A stretch of DNA of 64,000 nucleotides from contig NZ_CP136684.1 of NCBI RefSeq assembly GCF_032921865.1, positions 2,329,001 through 2,393,000 of the forward strand. Reading direction: 5' to 3'. Numbering within the stretch: the stretch's first letter is position 1; every line of letters begins with the position of its first letter. The stretch comes from Thalassospira lucentensis (lineage in GTDB: Bacteria; Pseudomonadota; Alphaproteobacteria; Rhodospirillales; Thalassospiraceae). Shown here piece after piece: positions 63,139 to 64,000 of this stretch. The notes beneath the pieces were generated by a model. The model ran no database searches. It saw nothing but the letters and a program-made list of their open reading frames with translations, and was not told where the DNA came from. The translations under genes were made by a program, and so were the position numbers.

Positions 63139-63591
63139 ATGAGCGCAGACAGCTATATGGATATGGCGCTGGAAGAGGCGCGCGCCGCCGCAAGGCGTGG
63201 CGAGGTGCCGGTCGGTGCGGTTCTGGTCGATGCCGACAGTGGCGAGGTGCTGGCGCGTGCCGGTAACCTGACCGAGGAACTCAATGATCCGACGGCCCAT
63301 GCCGAAATCCTTGTGATCCGTGCCGCTGCCGGGGCCAAGGGCGAACCGCGTCTGCCCAATTGCGATTTGTATGTCACGCTTGAACCCTGTCCGATGTGTG
63401 CCGCCGCAATTTCGTTTGCCCGTCTGCGGCGGGTATATTTCGGGGCCTATGACCCTAAAAGCGGTGGCATCGATCATGGTCCGCGGGTATTCGAAAGCAC
63501 AAGCTGCCATCACCGACCGGAAGTTTACGGCGGGATCGGCGAGGTCGAGGCAGGCAAGCTTCTGAAGGAATTCTTTGGGTCGCTGCGCTAA
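63139..63591 (+). CDS. tadA: tRNA-specific adenosine deaminase
   Basis: A 150-residue zinc deaminase that converts A34 to inosine in tRNA-Arg(ACG). The motifs are DPTAHAEILVIRAA (zinc His and catalytic Glu, near residues 51-64) and LEPCPMCAAAISFAR (the two zinc cysteines, near 81-95), with DPKSGGI after. The family start (S)YMDMALEEARAAA fits the ATG at 63139. The longer open frame from 63010 has no ribosome-binding site. Confidence 0.95.
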   Translation: MSADSYMDMALEEARAAARRGEVPVGAVLVDADSGEVLARAGNLTEELNDPTAHAEILVIRAAAGAKGEPRLPNCDLYVTLEPCPMCAAAISFARLRRVYFGAYDPKSGGIDHGPRVFESTSCHHRPEVYGGIGEVEAGKLLKEFFGSLR

Positions 63592-63609
63592 GGCCCAAGA
63601 TAAAAAGTA

Positions 63610-63638
63610 AAAGGCCCGCCAAAATGACGGGCCTTTGT
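63610..63638. terminator. Bidirectional terminator between tadA and the glucan protein gene
   Basis: AAAGGCCCG / CGGGCCTTT stem (63610-63618 with 63628-63636). T-rich on the plus side (TTTGTTC), and A-rich before the stem gives a U tract on the minus strand. Confidence 0.85.
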
Positions 63639-63640
63639 TC

Positions 63641-64000
63641 TTATTCGCGTGTCTGTCCGCGCAATCCCGGCAGATGCTGATACATCCAGGTTTCGCTAAG
63701 CGGTGCATCGCCGCGTCTCAGATACATCCGTAAATCAACCGGCTCGGTGCCCTCGACTTTAAGGTCAAACGCCGCACGCCAGATACGGGTATCCATGATC
63801 GGCTCGATCTTGGTGCGGACAATTTCTCCGCGCGAGGTTGAAACAATGACTTCCGGGAACTCGCCATAGGCCAAGGTTCCAAGGATTTCACCTTCGAACT
63901 CGACCGAGAATTTCAGTTCATCCTTCGGACGGACCGTGCCGGGATTGCCGCCGCGCCCCATGCGGGTGGCGGTAACATGGGCAAGCTTGTCCATCGGGAA
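63641..64000 (-). CDS. Glucan biosynthesis protein OpgG/OpgD family (C-terminus only)
   Basis: The last 119 codons of a minus-strand gene that runs off the right edge. The ATG at 63994 is likely internal, since the frame is open to the edge. The visible part has KFSVEFEGEIL, PEVIVSTSRGEI, RIWRAAFDLKVEGTEPVDLRMYLRRGDAPLSETWMYQH, which corresponds to the OpgG/MdoG C-terminal immunoglobulin-like domain with the WR..fDl...pvdLR.flr.g...LTETW pattern. Family members are periplasmic and build the beta-glucan (osmoregulated periplasmic glucan) backbone. OpgG and OpgD cannot be separated from this piece. Confidence 0.82.
   Translation of the reverse strand, partial: FPMDKLAHVTATRMGRGGNPGTVRPKDELKFSVEFEGEILGTLAYGEFPEVIVSTSRGEIVRTKIEPIMDTRIWRAAFDLKVEGTEPVDLRMYLRRGDAPLSETWMYQHLPGLRGQTRE

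Overview
The window looks like a chromosomal segment of an alphaproteobacterium, most probably a Rhodospirillales member close to Thalassospira. This is inferred from the core gene order (rpmH-rnpA-yidD-yidC-engB-argB and mtaB-ftsY), the alphaproteobacterial styles of HtpG, HPF and the Suv3-like helicase, and general-stress promoters of the alphaproteobacterial GGAAC-N16-CGTT type. No rRNA, tRNA, insertion sequence, prophage or CRISPR was recognised.

Layout. 1-17 kb: the end of a CHASE-domain sensor, an RlmD-type rRNA methyltransferase, a flagellin-like orphan, an SH3 protein, metabolic enzymes (2-hydroxyacid dehydrogenase, FAH hydrolase, SDR), exonuclease III, an AsmA-like protein, an OmpA lipoprotein with a Pmp3-like peptide, dGTPase, HtpG and HPF. 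A SoxR gene diverges from a flavin reductase/quinol-monooxygenase-like pair, and a textbook SoxR-type promoter lies between them. 17-20.5 kb: a Suv3-like RNA helicase and the S4-domain protein HslR.

20.7-40.6 kb is the striking accessory locus. Two successive type I secretion ABC permease/ATPases, both with altered signature motifs, and an HlyD adaptor are translationally coupled. They are followed by one 14.5-kb gene for a 4846-residue surface protein. That protein has an acidic N-terminus, 34 tandem 108-residue Ig/cadherin-like repeats in three arrays (13, 6, 15), three RTX calcium-binding blocks, and a paralogous unnamed module after each of the two internal RTX blocks. A perfect 20-bp inverted repeat precedes the giant gene. 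No TolC-type outer-membrane protein is in the window.

40.6-48.6 kb is housekeeping: ribosomal protein L34, RNase P protein, the YidD/YidC insertion machinery, EngB, ArgB, a diguanylate cyclase, MtaB and FtsY. 48.6-53.6 kb is rich in stress functions. Dps and a LEA-like periplasmic protein diverge from back-to-back EcfG-type promoters. A ribbon-helix-helix regulator lies opposite an EcfG-like sigma factor, which has a small anti-sigma-like partner. Next is an orphan promoter-operator-terminator unit that may encode a small RNA of about 85 nt. 53.9-64 kb: AMP nucleosidase, chromate transporter, serine hydrolase, MFS transporter, XRE regulator, an operon of glutamine-amidotransferase-like hydrolase/RluB/RsmD, TadA, and the C-terminal end of an OpgG/OpgD glucan protein.

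All calls come from reading the sequence and its translations; no database search was run. Start codons were chosen by ribosome-binding sites and family length, and often lie downstream of the longest open frame.
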